DNA of 64,000 nucleotides from Anaerolineales bacterium (GCA_020847435.1 JADLBX010000032.1:1-64000), one strand, 5' to 3'. Shown: positions 1 through 10,456, counted from the stretch's first letter. Notes: generated by a model from the sequence alone, not told the origin. Numbers and translations: made by a program.

Positions 1-362
1 ACCTTTGACCCCGCACCTGCGTTCGGGGCAGGTGGAAATTCTCTTTTTCTCTGCCGTCTCGCACCGTCGTGCTCGCGGCACGAACGGTGTGTTCTCTGTG
101 GCGAAAATGACTTTCGCAAGAGGTCTAATATTAGGCGGGGCTTTTTGTAACCAAAAATCCTGACGTGCGTCCTGTTCCTGTGAATCCAAATAACGGCAGG
201 CGGCAAGGGTTATGTACCGGAATAAACCAAACCAGGATATCGTGCGATTGCTTTTGAGGCTGAAATCTTATGAGCAGGAATATCCATCTACGATGTTAGT
301 TTGCCGCAGGAGTAGATTCCATTCACTGATCATGAGAGCGCTGACGCAATGGTTTCGGCGAT

Positions 363-394
363 AAAAAAGGACACTGTGCGTGTCCTTTTTTTTG
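363..394. terminator. Rho-independent terminator-like hairpin
   Basis: AAAAAGGACAC-TGTGC-GTGTCCTTTTTTTT, perfect stem followed by T-run. Confidence 0.75.
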
Positions 395-472
395 TTGGGC
401 AGGTTGGCAGTTTAGCAGTTGCTTTATGAGGTTGGCAATTTAGCAAATTGCCCTACGAGTTTGTTGAGTCGC

Positions 473-1381
473 TTAGGCGGTTGCCTTGCGTTTGAACCAG
501 TTTTCCCACTCGCGATTTTCCCAGAGGACCAGGATCGGCGCGGCGATGAAGATGGAGGAGTACGTTCCGCTGAGGAGCCCGACCAGGAGGATGGAGGCGA
601 ATTCCTGCAAGGTGACGCCGCCGAACAGGATGAGCGCCAGCAGGAGGAATTCGACCGTCATCAACTGGGTGTTGATCGAGCGCTGCAAGGTTTGGACGAT
701 GGAATGGTTGACCAGATTCTCGAAGTCGAGGCGGCGATAGATGTTCATGTTTTCGCGGATGCGGTCGAACACGACGATGGTGTCTTGCATCGAGAAGCCG
801 ATGACTGTCAGGAGCGCGGTGAGGAAGAGCGCGTCGATCTCCCAGCCGAACAATTTACTGCCGTAGGCGGCGATGGCGAAGATGATCGCGACATCGTGGA
901 TCATTGCCAGGATGGCGCACACGCCGTAGCGGAAGGCGTTTTGCACGCCGCGGAACGACCAGGCGATGAAAAGCACCACCAGGATGGACGAGACCGCCAC
1001 CGCCAAAGTTGCCCGCGAGGTGACTTGTTCGCCGACGCTGGGTCCCACGCTGTCGAAGCGGACGACTTCCACTTCGCCATACGCGCCGGTGAGGGCGGTC
1101 AGGATCGAATCTCTGGCTTCGTTGGTCAGGAATTCCGAGCGGATGACGTAACTGCCGGTACTGCTGGTTTGCACTTGCGTATCTTTGATGTTCGCCGTGT
1201 CGTACGTTGCGATGATGTCGCTGGGCGTGGGCGATTGATCTTTGAATTTCACTTCAAGGAGCGAGCCGCCTTTGAAGTCAATCGAAAGCGGCAAGCCGCC
1301 GGTGAAAAGCAGGATTAACCCCGGGACAATGATTAGAAGCGAGATGGCGAACAAATAGTAGCGTTTTCCGAGAATGTTCAT
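473..1381 (-). CDS. secF: Protein translocase subunit SecF
   Basis: ORF trimmed to MNILGKRYYLF start; SecF signatures (IDFKGGSLLEVKF, TVIGFSMQDTIVVFDRIREN); adjacent to secD. Confidence 0.95.
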   Translation of the reverse strand: MNILGKRYYLFAISLLIIVPGLILLFTGGLPLSIDFKGGSLLEVKFKDQSPTPSDIIATYDTANIKDTQVQTSSTGSYVIRSEFLTNEARDSILTALTGAYGEVEVVRFDSVGPSVGEQVTSRATLAVAVSSILVVLFIAWSFRGVQNAFRYGVCAILAMIHDVAIIFAIAAYGSKLFGWEIDALFLTALLTVIGFSMQDTIVVFDRIRENMNIYRRLDFENLVNHSIVQTLQRSINTQLMTVEFLLLALILFGGVTLQEFASILLVGLLSGTYSSIFIAAPILVLWENREWENWFKRKATA

Positions 1382-1389
1382 GGCGGTTC

Positions 1390-2754
1390 CTAAATGCCGA
1401 TCCAGCGTTCGTAGTTTTTCGGTTTGAAAATGTCGAAGGCGAGCGCGAGCAGGGCGTGGGTGATATACAGGGACGAGAATAAGCTGATGAGCACGCCGAG
1501 CGCCAGCGTCAACGAAAAGCCTTTGACGATGGTGGCGCCGAACGCGCTGCCGAACCAGAAGAGGATCACGGCGGTGATGAGCGCGGCGATATTTGAATCG
1601 CGGATGGAGGGCCAAGCCCGGCTCCATGCCTGGTCGAATGCCTGCCTCAACGTCCTGCCGGCGCGGAGTTCTTCTTTCAGGCGTTCAAAGATCAGGATGT
1701 TCGCATCCAGCGCGGAGCCGGTGCTGAGCATGATGCCGGCAATGCCGGGCAGTGTGAGGGTCACGCCGATCCATTTGAAGACCGCGAAGAGGATGAGGGC
1801 GTAGAGCAGGATGGACACGTCCGCCGCGATGCCGGGCAGGCGGTAATAAATGCCCATGAACAGCGCCACGATGATGAATCCGACCAGCCCCGCGACCAGG
1901 CTTTTTTGGAGCGAATCTTCGCCCAGCGTGGGACCGATGATACGCGTCTCGACCACTTTGAGGGGAATCGGCAGTGAGCCATAGCGGAGTTGCACCGCCA
2001 GCGCATTCGCAGAGGCGTTGGTAAAACTGCCGGTGATGGTTCCCTGTCCGCCGGTGATCGCCGTGTTGATGACCGGCGCCGAAATCACGACTTTATCCAG
2101 CACGATCGCCAAAGTCTTGCCGACGTTCGCGGCGGTGTGTTGCCCGAAGATCTGCGCGCCTTCGGAGGTCAGGACAAAGTTGATGCCGATTTCCCCGGTT
2201 TGTGTATCCTGCCCAACGTTGACGCTGGTGAGGTCCTTGCCGGTCATGATCGTGTGGAAGACTGTGCCGCCCTCCACCGGTTGCGCCGGCGTTTCGGTTG
2301 CGCCGGGCAAATAGTCGGTTTGGATCGTCGCGCCTTCTTGCGGAGTGAAGTCGGCGGTGTCTACGAATTCCAGTAAGCCGGTTTGTTGAATGATGTCGAG
2401 GATCGCGTCCGCGTCCTCCGCGCCGGGGAACTCGCCGACGATGCGGCGGTCGCCCGCGACTTGAATGACGTTCTCGCTCACACCGAGGGCATTGGTGCGG
2501 TTTTCCACGATTTCGCGGGCGGTTTCCATCGAATCGCGCGTGACCTGGGCGCTCTCCGGGAGGTCGGCTTCGAGCAACACTTGCAAACCGCCTTGCAGGT
2601 CGAGCCCGAGGCGGGGTTTGACGCTTCGTTCGAAGAGGTTGGCGCTTTGGTCGAACGGATTGGGGACCGAGATTTTATCGTTTAGGTCTATCCACAACGC
2701 TGCCACAAGGACCAGCGCGATCAAGAGTAAACGGTTGGTGAGGTTACGAATCAT
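1390..2754 (-). CDS. secD: Protein translocase subunit SecD
   Basis: [16 protein letters not shown] and [21 protein letters not shown] motifs. Confidence 0.95.
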   Translation of the reverse strand: MIRNLTNRLLLIALVLVAALWIDLNDKISVPNPFDQSANLFERSVKPRLGLDLQGGLQVLLEADLPESAQVTRDSMETAREIVENRTNALGVSENVIQVAGDRRIVGEFPGAEDADAILDIIQQTGLLEFVDTADFTPQEGATIQTDYLPGATETPAQPVEGGTVFHTIMTGKDLTSVNVGQDTQTGEIGINFVLTSEGAQIFGQHTAANVGKTLAIVLDKVVISAPVINTAITGGQGTITGSFTNASANALAVQLRYGSLPIPLKVVETRIIGPTLGEDSLQKSLVAGLVGFIIVALFMGIYYRLPGIAADVSILLYALILFAVFKWIGVTLTLPGIAGIMLSTGSALDANILIFERLKEELRAGRTLRQAFDQAWSRAWPSIRDSNIAALITAVILFWFGSAFGATIVKGFSLTLALGVLISLFSSLYITHALLALAFDIFKPKNYERWIGI

Positions 2755-2788
2755 GCGAGATCAGACTCCATCCATAAAAATATGGCGC

Positions 2789-2830
2789 TGGGTTTCGATA
2801 CGAGCGAAAGATCGCCGCTCGACTTGACCA
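2789..2830 (-). repeat. Diverged copy of TGGTCTCGATACG...CTACTCGACCA palindromic repeat
   Basis: TGGGTTTCGATACGAGCG...CGCTCGACTTGACCA upstream of secD; compare 51985-52088, 53432-53476, 57132-57177. Confidence 0.5.
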
Positions 2831-2867
2831 TTGGGCGCCACGCGGCGGTGATTATACTACGAACCGT

Positions 2868-4421
2868 TCAGGGATAGACCCACTCATCGAAGAGCGCGTC
2901 GAGTTCGCAGGCGCAATTTTTTTCCGCGAGCGCTTGCAGAGATTCGGCTGTGGAAATCTTCCACGCGAGGCTTTGAGTGTATTCGCGCATGAACGCGTCG
3001 AAGGCGGCGTCGCCCATCTTTTCTTTCAATGCGACGAAGAACAGCGGTCCGCGCCCATAGACGATGGCGCTGTACTCGAAATCGGTGTACTCGGCGACCG
3101 GTAAACCGATCGGGATTGTTTCGTTGTCAATGTATGCCCAACGCCCCTCCAACGAGGAGCGGAATTCCTCTTCCCCGGTCGCGCCGTGTTCGTCGGAATA
3201 ATATTGCAAGGTGATGAATTGGGTCAACGATTCATCGAGCCATGGGTCGTCCAGTTGGTCGTCGCCGACGAGATTGTAGAACCACTGGTGTCCGACCTCG
3301 TGCGCGACAGTCCCCTCGAAATAGGGATCGTTTTTGCCCGCTTCGTAAACCCAGGAGGTGATGGCGATCATGCCGGGGTATTCGATGCCAAGCGCAAGCG
3401 TGGGTGTGGCGACAATTTTTAGTTCAGTGTATGGATACGGCGCGTACCGCGCGCTGAAATCCTCAACCGCCTGCGAGGCGATCTCCACCGCCGCTTGTGA
3501 ACCCTCGCTCAGATATTGCGGCGCGTAACTGCGGATGGTAACCTCGCCAAAGGTTTGAGACGTCTCCTCGTAAGCGGGGCTCGCGGCTAGATAGAAATCG
3601 CGCGCCGGTCCGCTCGCTACATTCTGGATTTGAACCTGCCCCGCCTCGTCGGCGCCGATCGCCCGCCCGGAAGTGATCACCGTGACCCCCTTCGGCGCGG
3701 TGACGCGCACGAGGTAGAACGACATGTCGGCAAACGCGACATCGCCCGATTGCGGTGGGATTTCCGCGTTCCAGCCTTCGTCGTTGTACACGGCGACCAT
3801 CGGGTACGCGTGCGCGAGGGCGAGAACATCGTCGGCGTACGCGAGCACGCCGTAATTCAGGTCAACGGATTGGGGGACAACGACCGAAAAATCCATGTGG
3901 ATGATCACACTCTCGCCCGGCGACAACGCCTCGGCGAGCGGCACGATCATCAGACTGTTCCGCAAGCCGTAACGCGGCTTGACCGGCGCGTCATCCACGC
4001 GCAGGTTTGAGACTTTCATCCCTCCGCCGAGGATGTTGGGAAACAAGCGAAAATGAATCTCGGTCAGCGGAACGTCTTCATTGTTGGTGTACTTGACCTC
4101 CTCCATACCTGTGACGTTGAACAGGTCGTCGGCGATGTTCAATTGGAGGTGATAGACGCTCGCGCCGCGGAGTTCCTCCAACACGGGTTGCGCCGAGGGG
4201 GCGAGTCCGTCTTTGAAGATGGATAGATCATCCCAGGGCGTATCGAGGATGTTGGGAAGATTCGACGGCGGATGTGTCGCGGTTGGCGGGGGAGGGCTGA
4301 GAGGGGACGAAGTCGGAGGGGCGGGGCTGGTCGTCGGCGGGGGGGGCGCTGTAGGCACGAGAAAGTTGCAGGAAAGCGCGAGCAGGCTCAAGGTCAGAAG
4401 TGAAGCGATAAAGGGTTTCAT
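2868..4421 (-). CDS. M1 family metallopeptidase, lipoprotein
   Basis: HEVGHQWFYNLVGDD (HExxH) with downstream E; lipobox-like LALSC N-terminus (MKPFIASLLTLSLLALSC). Confidence 0.85.
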   Translation of the reverse strand: MKPFIASLLTLSLLALSCNFLVPTAPPPPTTSPAPPTSSPLSPPPPTATHPPSNLPNILDTPWDDLSIFKDGLAPSAQPVLEELRGASVYHLQLNIADDLFNVTGMEEVKYTNNEDVPLTEIHFRLFPNILGGGMKVSNLRVDDAPVKPRYGLRNSLMIVPLAEALSPGESVIIHMDFSVVVPQSVDLNYGVLAYADDVLALAHAYPMVAVYNDEGWNAEIPPQSGDVAFADMSFYLVRVTAPKGVTVITSGRAIGADEAGQVQIQNVASGPARDFYLAASPAYEETSQTFGEVTIRSYAPQYLSEGSQAAVEIASQAVEDFSARYAPYPYTELKIVATPTLALGIEYPGMIAITSWVYEAGKNDPYFEGTVAHEVGHQWFYNLVGDDQLDDPWLDESLTQFITLQYYSDEHGATGEEEFRSSLEGRWAYIDNETIPIGLPVAEYTDFEYSAIVYGRGPLFFVALKEKMGDAAFDAFMREYTQSLAWKISTAESLQALAEKNCACELDALFDEWVYP

Positions 4422-4783
4422 GTGTCCAATCTTGCGAGGAAGTCTAAAGTGTTTGCCAGAACTTCGTCCGCAGTCAGTTGATCTGTTTCGATGATTATGT
4501 TCGCGTGTTCGCGCGCGTGCGCCAGTCGGCGAAGTTGTTCGTGATAATCTTTTTCCTGCCAATCTAATTTTCTGCGTTTTGTGCTAGTCTCGAAAGATGA
4601 ATGCAGATAGATCAACACATCGGGCTTGGTGATGATCTGCCACATGGCTTGTACGTAGGAATGTTCTTGTGCGATGTGGCGGCAACGATAGCCGCGCGCT
4701 TCGAGACCCGCCATCAACGTGGATTTTCCCGAACCGCAAGGACCCACGATGCCGATCAATGGCTTGGTACTTGGAGGCTCCAT
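4418..4783 (-). CDS. P-loop nucleotide kinase-like protein
   Basis: Walker A GPCGSGKSTL; short 121 aa ORF. Confidence 0.65.
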   Translation of the reverse strand: MEPPSTKPLIGIVGPCGSGKSTLMAGLEARGYRCRHIAQEHSYVQAMWQIITKPDVLIYLHSSFETSTKRRKLDWQEKDYHEQLRRLAHAREHANIIIETDQLTADEVLANTLDFLARLDT

Positions 4784-4784
4784 G

Positions 4785-5513
4785 TTAGCGAATCGAAGGT
4801 TCGGGAGGACGTTCGATCGGCAGGCGGACGGTCATGCGCCGCACCGCGTCGCCGGTGCGCGAGGTGGATTTCAGCACCAATACGCTGATGTCGTCGGCGG
4901 GACGGTTGTCGTCGAGGTTGACCGCTTGCGCGAGGAGCGTGTCCGCGAGGTGTTGCGGGCTGGGGTCCTGGTCTTCCAGCACGGAGCGCAGGATCGCGCC
5001 AACGTCCATCGGGATGCCGCGTCGTTCGCCGGCGTGCACCAAGCCGTCGGTGTAAATGACGATCGTCAGCCCGGGTTCGATGGGTAATTCTGTGATGAGC
5101 GGGCGCACGTCGCGTGAAGTTCCCAGGGGAATGCTTTCCGCGCTTAGTTTGTCAATCTTGTCGCCGCGGCAGATGAATAACGGCGAGGGGTTGTTGCGGG
5201 TGAGGACGAGCGTGCGGCTGTGCAGGTCGAGCGAGGCAATGTTCAACGTGCAGATGACTTTTCCATGCTTCTCAGTGAACAGTGCGTCCGAGGCAGCGCG
5301 CGCCGCCGCTCCATCGCGGACGCCTTCCGCAAGCAAGCCGATCACTTTGCGGACGACCATCAGCGAAACGGCTTTCGCGCCGCGCCCGGAGGTCTGCCCA
5401 TCGGCAAGCACGACGGATAATCCGCCATTCGGGCGTTCGACTACTTCGAGCGTGTCGCCGCTCTCGGAGGTCGCGTATTTGTTGACCTTGGCAACCGCGA
5501 TCTGCAATTCCAT
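4785..5513 (-). CDS. SpoIIE/PP2C-type serine phosphatase
   Basis: VVLADGQTSGRGAKAVSLMVV and IVIYTDGLVHAGERRG motifs. Confidence 0.8.
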   Translation of the reverse strand: MELQIAVAKVNKYATSESGDTLEVVERPNGGLSVVLADGQTSGRGAKAVSLMVVRKVIGLLAEGVRDGAAARAASDALFTEKHGKVICTLNIASLDLHSRTLVLTRNNPSPLFICRGDKIDKLSAESIPLGTSRDVRPLITELPIEPGLTIVIYTDGLVHAGERRGIPMDVGAILRSVLEDQDPSPQHLADTLLAQAVNLDDNRPADDISVLVLKSTSRTGDAVRRMTVRLPIERPPEPSIR

Positions 5514-5619
5514 GTCCCCGATTTTACTATGGGATTTGTTGCGGTTCCCTTCGCCGGTGGCGAGGTGAGATGCCTACCTAAGATCTTCTCGAAGCCGCTT
5601 GAAGGAATGAAAGTTTTAG

Positions 5620-5700
5620 AACGCGAATGTCGCGAATGGGCGAATTTCACGAATTTTGAAGATTTCATTCGCCTTATTCGCAAATTCGTAGATTCGCGTT
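5620..5700. repeat. Palindromic intergenic repeat with periodic CGAAT
   Basis: Ends AACGCGAAT / ATTCGCGTT; CGAAT recurs about every 8-10 bp on each arm; same style as 44675-44741. Confidence 0.75.
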
Positions 5701-5841
5701 GGGAATTTTTGGCTTTGAGTAAGCGGTACGTCGCCTGTCTTGTCCTTGACGCACCTATCTCCTGACGCTATAATCTGCCCGCTTCAAGCAAAAATCGTGG
5801 GGCATGTGTCCCCGCAAGCGTAAAATAAAGGAGTACGATCA

Positions 5842-6042
5842 ATGCCCCCACATCCAAAGCGCAAGCACTCGAAGAGCCGCCGCGACAACCGCCGCGCGCA
5901 CGATGCCTTGCAGCCTCGCAACCTCACCGCCTGCTCGAACTGCGGTTCGATGCGCCTTCCGCACACGGTTTGCCCCAACTGCGGATTTTACGAAGGGCGC
6001 GAAGTGGTCGAAGTGAAAAAAGAAAAGAAAAAGGCTGAATAA
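5842..6042 (+). CDS. rpmF: 50S ribosomal protein L32
   Basis: MPPHPKRKHSKSRRDNRRAH...CSNCGSMRLPHTVCPNCGFYEGR zinc-type L32. Confidence 0.95.
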   Translation: MPPHPKRKHSKSRRDNRRAHDALQPRNLTACSNCGSMRLPHTVCPNCGFYEGREVVEVKKEKKKAE

Positions 6043-6047
6043 ACAAT

Positions 6048-6074
6048 ACGGGTCGTGACGCACACGACCCGTTT
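6048..6074 (+). terminator. Hairpin between rpmF and fabD
   Basis: ACGGGTCGTG-ACGCA-CACGACCCGTTT. Confidence 0.6.
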
Positions 6075-6088
6075 GTGTTTAACTCCAC

Positions 6089-7033
6089 ATGAAAATCAAT
6101 CCGCAAACCGCCGCATTTATCTTCCCCGGGCAAGGCTCGCAGGCTGTTGGGATGGGCAAAGACCTCGCCGCCAAATACCCGGTCACAAAACGATTTTTCG
6201 ACGAAGCCGACGCGCTGTTCGGCCGCGCCTTCTCGCAGACGATGTGGGGCGGACCCGACGCCGAACTCAATGAGACGCTCAACACGCAGCCCGCGTTGTA
6301 CATCCACTCGATCGCCGCGTGGATGACGTTCACGCATCTTTTCCCCGACGGGACGCCTGCCGCGCTTGCGGGACATTCACTCGGCGAGTTATCCGCGCTC
6401 ACCGCGTCAGGCGCGCTGCCCTTCGCCGACGGACTCAAACTCGTCCGCACACGCGGCGAATTGATGAAGCGCGCCGGGGAATTGAATCCCGGCGGCATGG
6501 CGGCGATTTTGGGCTTGGATATTCCCACGCTCGAAAAAGTCTGCGCCGAGGCAAGCGCGGGTGGCGAGATTGTGCAAGTTGCAAACGACAACTGTCCGGG
6601 GCAGGTGGTGATCTCCGGTCACGCGCCCGCGCTCGAACGCGCCATGGAAGGAGCAAAGTCGGCTGGCGCTAAACGCGCGAAGGCGCTTGCCGTCAGCATC
6701 GCCGCGCACTCGCCGTTGATGGATTCGATTCAAAGCGAATGGAACGCGGCGGTGGACGCGTGCGCGATGACCAACCCCGTAATTCCTGTAATTAGCAACG
6801 TCCATGCGAAACCAATGACTACTGCCGACGAACTCCGCGCCGACATCAAAGCGCAGATGCAATCGCGCGTGCGCTGGACCGAATCGGTGGAGGCGCTGCG
6901 CGGGCTGGGCATCCAGTCGTACGTCGAGGCGGGAAGCGGGGATGTGCTGTTGGGTCTCGTCAAGCGAATTGATCCGTCTGCCAGCCGTTATCCGCTGGGC
7001 AAGCCGGAAGACTTTGCCGCGTTGGAGGGCTGA
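6089..7033 (+). CDS. fabD: Malonyl-CoA:ACP transacylase
   Basis: FPGQGSQAVGMGKDL and LAGHSLGELSAL (GHSxG) motifs. Confidence 0.93.
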   Translation: MKINPQTAAFIFPGQGSQAVGMGKDLAAKYPVTKRFFDEADALFGRAFSQTMWGGPDAELNETLNTQPALYIHSIAAWMTFTHLFPDGTPAALAGHSLGELSALTASGALPFADGLKLVRTRGELMKRAGELNPGGMAAILGLDIPTLEKVCAEASAGGEIVQVANDNCPGQVVISGHAPALERAMEGAKSAGAKRAKALAVSIAAHSPLMDSIQSEWNAAVDACAMTNPVIPVISNVHAKPMTTADELRADIKAQMQSRVRWTESVEALRGLGIQSYVEAGSGDVLLGLVKRIDPSASRYPLGKPEDFAALEG

Positions 7034-7036
7034 GCG

Positions 7037-7465
7037 ATGGCAGACATCCAAACCCGAATCGAGAACGCGCGTAAGACCGTCACGGGGAACGAATCCCTGC
7101 TCGACATGCTCGAAGCGGAAGCCGCGACGCTGTTGTTGAGCTGGGGCATCGAACTTGCCGGGCAGATCGCCCAATCCACGGATGGGATGGACGACTCGTC
7201 CGCAGAATTGAATTTGGAGCCGCGGCTCAAAGCGCTGCGGCAATTTATGCGCGCAACCGGGAATTGGGCGGCGGGAAAATATGCCGACGCCGCAACCCGC
7301 GCGCAATTGAAAGAAAAACTGCTGGAGCATTGGAAGGCGATGCGCAGCAAGGATGTAAAACTTCCGTCCGCCGATGGATTGGAGGTTTTGCTGGCAACCG
7401 CAACCGGCGCGGCGCAGGGGCAAGCCATCGTGAAGTTGAAAGAGTTGTTGGCGAAATCAGGCTGA
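7037..7465 (+). CDS. Hypothetical protein
   Basis: ORF packed between fabD and PLD-like gene, same strand. Confidence 0.55.
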   Translation: MADIQTRIENARKTVTGNESLLDMLEAEAATLLLSWGIELAGQIAQSTDGMDDSSAELNLEPRLKALRQFMRATGNWAAGKYADAATRAQLKEKLLEHWKAMRSKDVKLPSADGLEVLLATATGAAQGQAIVKLKELLAKSG

Positions 7466-7467
7466 GC

Positions 7468-8670
7468 ATGTCGAGGCGGCGAAGGATTTCGCGCGCCAAC
7501 GCGCTTGGCACGCTCATCGGTTTAATTTTTTTCTGCGGGGTAAGCGCGATCGCGTTGCTGACGGGCGGCGGGTCGGATGTAGGAAACGCAACGCCAACCC
7601 CGCCGATTTTAGAAACGCCTTTGGGGATCGAAACGCCTATCGGTTTGCCGCCGACCGTGCAACCTCCCAGTGGCGCATGGTGGGAAGTTTATTTTACGGA
7701 GCGCTTGAGCGTCAACGACCCATCACAATGGCAAAACTCTGTCGAGGGAAAGTTAATTGAAAAGATCAACGCCGCGCAGAACAGTATTCACCTCGCGGCG
7801 TTTGAATTCGATCTCACCCCGGTCGCCGAGGCGCTGATCGCCGCCCGTCAACGCGGCGTGGACGTCCGCTGGGTGACAGACGACGAATACGGTCTCGAAG
7901 CGGATGAAGAACCGGATCGCGGTCAGTTTGCCATGTTGCAGGAGGCGGGCATCGAAGTCCGCGCCGACGATCGCTCGGCGTTGATGCACAACAAATTCAT
8001 CGTGTTCGATTATCAAACCGTGTGGACGGGTTCGACCAACTTGACGAGCAATGCCATCTTCAAGCAGGATAACAACGCGCTGGCGATCCATTCGCCTGTG
8101 GTGGCGGCGATGTACGAAAAGGAATTTCAAGAAATGTGGGATGGGCAGTTTGGTCCGCGGTCGCCTTCGCAGTTGGCGGAACAGCATACCGTCGTAAACG
8201 ATTCGGCGATTTGGGTGATCTTCACCCCGGAGGACGGCGCGCTCGAACAGGCGGTCATCCCGACGGTGAACGCGGCGCAGTTGGAGATCCGCTTTCTCGC
8301 GTTTAGCTTCACCGATTATCCGCTGGCAAATTCGATGATCCAACGCGCCCAGAACGGCGTGAGCGTTGCCGGTGTGTTCGAGCAAGTCGGAAGCGACACG
8401 GACGCGGCGGAGTTCGATACGCTGTATTGCGCCGGCGCCGCGGTGCGGCGGGACACGAACCCAAGTTTCATGCACAACAAGGTCATTATCGTTGACCGCC
8501 GCTACGTGATCACCGGCTCGCTGAACTATTCCACCAACGCGGAGGAAAGCAACGACGAAAACGTGATCATGCTCGATAACCCCGAGATCGCCCGCCTGTA
8601 CTTGCAGGAATTCGACCGGATCTGGACGCAATCTGCCGACCCCGCCCCGGGCTCGGTGACTTGTCAGTAA
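7468..8670 (+). CDS. Phospholipase D-like (HKD) protein with N-terminal TM segment
   Basis: Two HKD-type motifs HNKFIVFDYQTVWTGSTNLT and HNKVIIVDRRYVITGSLNYS. Confidence 0.88.
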   Translation: MSRRRRISRANALGTLIGLIFFCGVSAIALLTGGGSDVGNATPTPPILETPLGIETPIGLPPTVQPPSGAWWEVYFTERLSVNDPSQWQNSVEGKLIEKINAAQNSIHLAAFEFDLTPVAEALIAARQRGVDVRWVTDDEYGLEADEEPDRGQFAMLQEAGIEVRADDRSALMHNKFIVFDYQTVWTGSTNLTSNAIFKQDNNALAIHSPVVAAMYEKEFQEMWDGQFGPRSPSQLAEQHTVVNDSAIWVIFTPEDGALEQAVIPTVNAAQLEIRFLAFSFTDYPLANSMIQRAQNGVSVAGVFEQVGSDTDAAEFDTLYCAGAAVRRDTNPSFMHNKVIIVDRRYVITGSLNYSTNAEESNDENVIMLDNPEIARLYLQEFDRIWTQSADPAPGSVTCQ

Positions 8671-8772
8671 AACGTCAGGATGAAGTTCACTTCGTCCGTA
8701 ACCTGAATGTGTTAATATAAGCGTCAGGGCTTTTCCTTGTACCCACCAAACTAAACTATCGAGGTGATTTTT

Positions 8773-10419
8773 ATGAATAATCCAAGAAATGGAAGGACGC
8801 CATCAGAAGAGGTCGCGCAGACACGGCGCGCGGAGCGCGATCTTTCACATCACGGTCTGGCAGGTTTGCGAGTCGCCTATTGGAATTTGCCGACCGAAGC
8901 CTTATACGAAGAAGCAATCTATCGCGGGGAGGGGGCGACCACAGCGGGCGGTCCATTCGTCGCCCACACGGGAAAACACACGGGCAGGTCAGCCAACGAT
9001 AAATTTATCGTCAAGCACGCGGATTCGGAGAATCACATCTGGTGGGGAACCCAGAACCGCCCGTTCGACGGCGCCAAATTCGACGCGTTGTTCAGTCGCA
9101 TGACGGAATATCTCAAGGGGCGCGACGTGTTTGTGCAGGATGTGTACGCCGGCGCCGACACAAACTATCGCTTAAATGTGCGCTTCGTTACCGAGCGAGC
9201 TTGGCACAGCATGTTCATCCGCAACATGTTCATCCTGCCGGAGACGGCGGAAGAGTTAAAGAATTTCACGCCGGGCTTTACCATTGTGGATGTGCCGAGC
9301 TTTAAAGCCGACCCAGCCACGGACGGGTCGCGCTCGGAAACATTTATCCTTTTGAATCTCGAGCGCAAACTGGCAATCATCGGCAATACGGAATACGCCG
9401 GTGAGATGAAGAAATCCATCTTCACGCTGTTGAATTACCTCCTGCCGTTGCAGGGCGTAATGTCCATGCACTGTTCGGCAAATGTCAATCCGAATGACGC
9501 CAACGATGTGGCGTTGTTCTTTGGCTTGAGCGGCACCGGCAAGACGACCCTTTCCGCCGACCCGACCCGTCAACTGATCGGCGACGATGAGCACGGCTGG
9601 AGCGACGCCGGCGTCTTCAACTACGAAGGCGGATGCTACGCCAAGGTGATCGGACTCTCGCAATCAGCGGAGCCGGAGATTTACGCGACCACGCACATGT
9701 TCGGGACGATTCTCGAAAACGTGGCGTTTGATCCGGCAACCCGCGTCATTGACCTCAACGACGATTCGCACACCGAGAACACGCGCTCCTCGTATCCGTT
9801 GAACTTCATCGCCAATTCAGTGCCGGAGAAAAAAGCCGGTCACCCGAAGAACATCATCTTCCTGACCGCGGACGCGACCGGGGTCATGCCGCCGATCGCG
9901 CGCTTGTCCACCAATCAGGCGTTGTATCAGTTCATTTCGGGATACACAGCCAAACTGGCTGGCACCGAAGCGGGTTTGGGGAAGGAGCCGGTCGCGACCT
10001 TTTCGGCTTGTTTCGGAGCGCCGTTCATGATGCACCACCCGTCGAAATATGCCGAGTTGTTGCGGAAAAAAATCGAGCAGCACGGCGTCAAATGCTGGCT
10101 CGTCAATACCGGCTGGGTCGGCGGACCGTATGGCGTCGGCAAACGGATTTCGATCAAGTACACGCGCGCGTTGTTGAACGCGGCGTTGTCGGGTCAACTC
10201 GATTCGGTGAACTACAAGACGGATCCCGTCTTCGGCTTCGAGACGCCCGTCTCATGCCCGGAGGTGCCCAGTGAAGCGCTTGACCCGGCATCCTCGTGGA
10301 AAGATCAAGCAGAGTACGACCGCAAGTACAAAGCGCTCGCGCAGAAGTTCATCGAAAATTTCAAGAACTTCGCCGACCAGACGCCGCCGGAAGTGATCGA
10401 AGCGGGACCGAAGGTATAA
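8773..10419 (+). CDS. pckA: Phosphoenolpyruvate carboxykinase (ATP)
   Basis: FFGLSGTGKTTLSADPTRQLIGDDEHGW, MHCSANVN motifs. Confidence 0.95.
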   Translation: MNNPRNGRTPSEEVAQTRRAERDLSHHGLAGLRVAYWNLPTEALYEEAIYRGEGATTAGGPFVAHTGKHTGRSANDKFIVKHADSENHIWWGTQNRPFDGAKFDALFSRMTEYLKGRDVFVQDVYAGADTNYRLNVRFVTERAWHSMFIRNMFILPETAEELKNFTPGFTIVDVPSFKADPATDGSRSETFILLNLERKLAIIGNTEYAGEMKKSIFTLLNYLLPLQGVMSMHCSANVNPNDANDVALFFGLSGTGKTTLSADPTRQLIGDDEHGWSDAGVFNYEGGCYAKVIGLSQSAEPEIYATTHMFGTILENVAFDPATRVIDLNDDSHTENTRSSYPLNFIANSVPEKKAGHPKNIIFLTADATGVMPPIARLSTNQALYQFISGYTAKLAGTEAGLGKEPVATFSACFGAPFMMHHPSKYAELLRKKIEQHGVKCWLVNTGWVGGPYGVGKRISIKYTRALLNAALSGQLDSVNYKTDPVFGFETPVSCPEVPSEALDPASSWKDQAEYDRKYKALAQKFIENFKNFADQTPPEVIEAGPKV

Positions 10420-10421
10420 AC

Positions 10422-10452
10422 ATCAGCCCTCCGAAAAACTCGGAGGGCTGAT
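10422..10452. terminator. Hairpin between convergent genes
   Basis: ATCAGCCCTCCGA-AAAAC-TCGGAGGGCTGAT, 13-bp perfect stem. Confidence 0.6.
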
Positions 10453-10456
10453 CGAT

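Noticed and set aside
419-1318. 299-aa + strand ORF opposite secF, and many other long antisense ORFs (e.g. 6407-7423 -, 7753-8631 -, 38261-39556 +, 21458-22936 +)
   Set aside because: High-GC shadow ORFs: Arg/Asp/His-rich low-complexity translations antisense to genes with clear family motifs.
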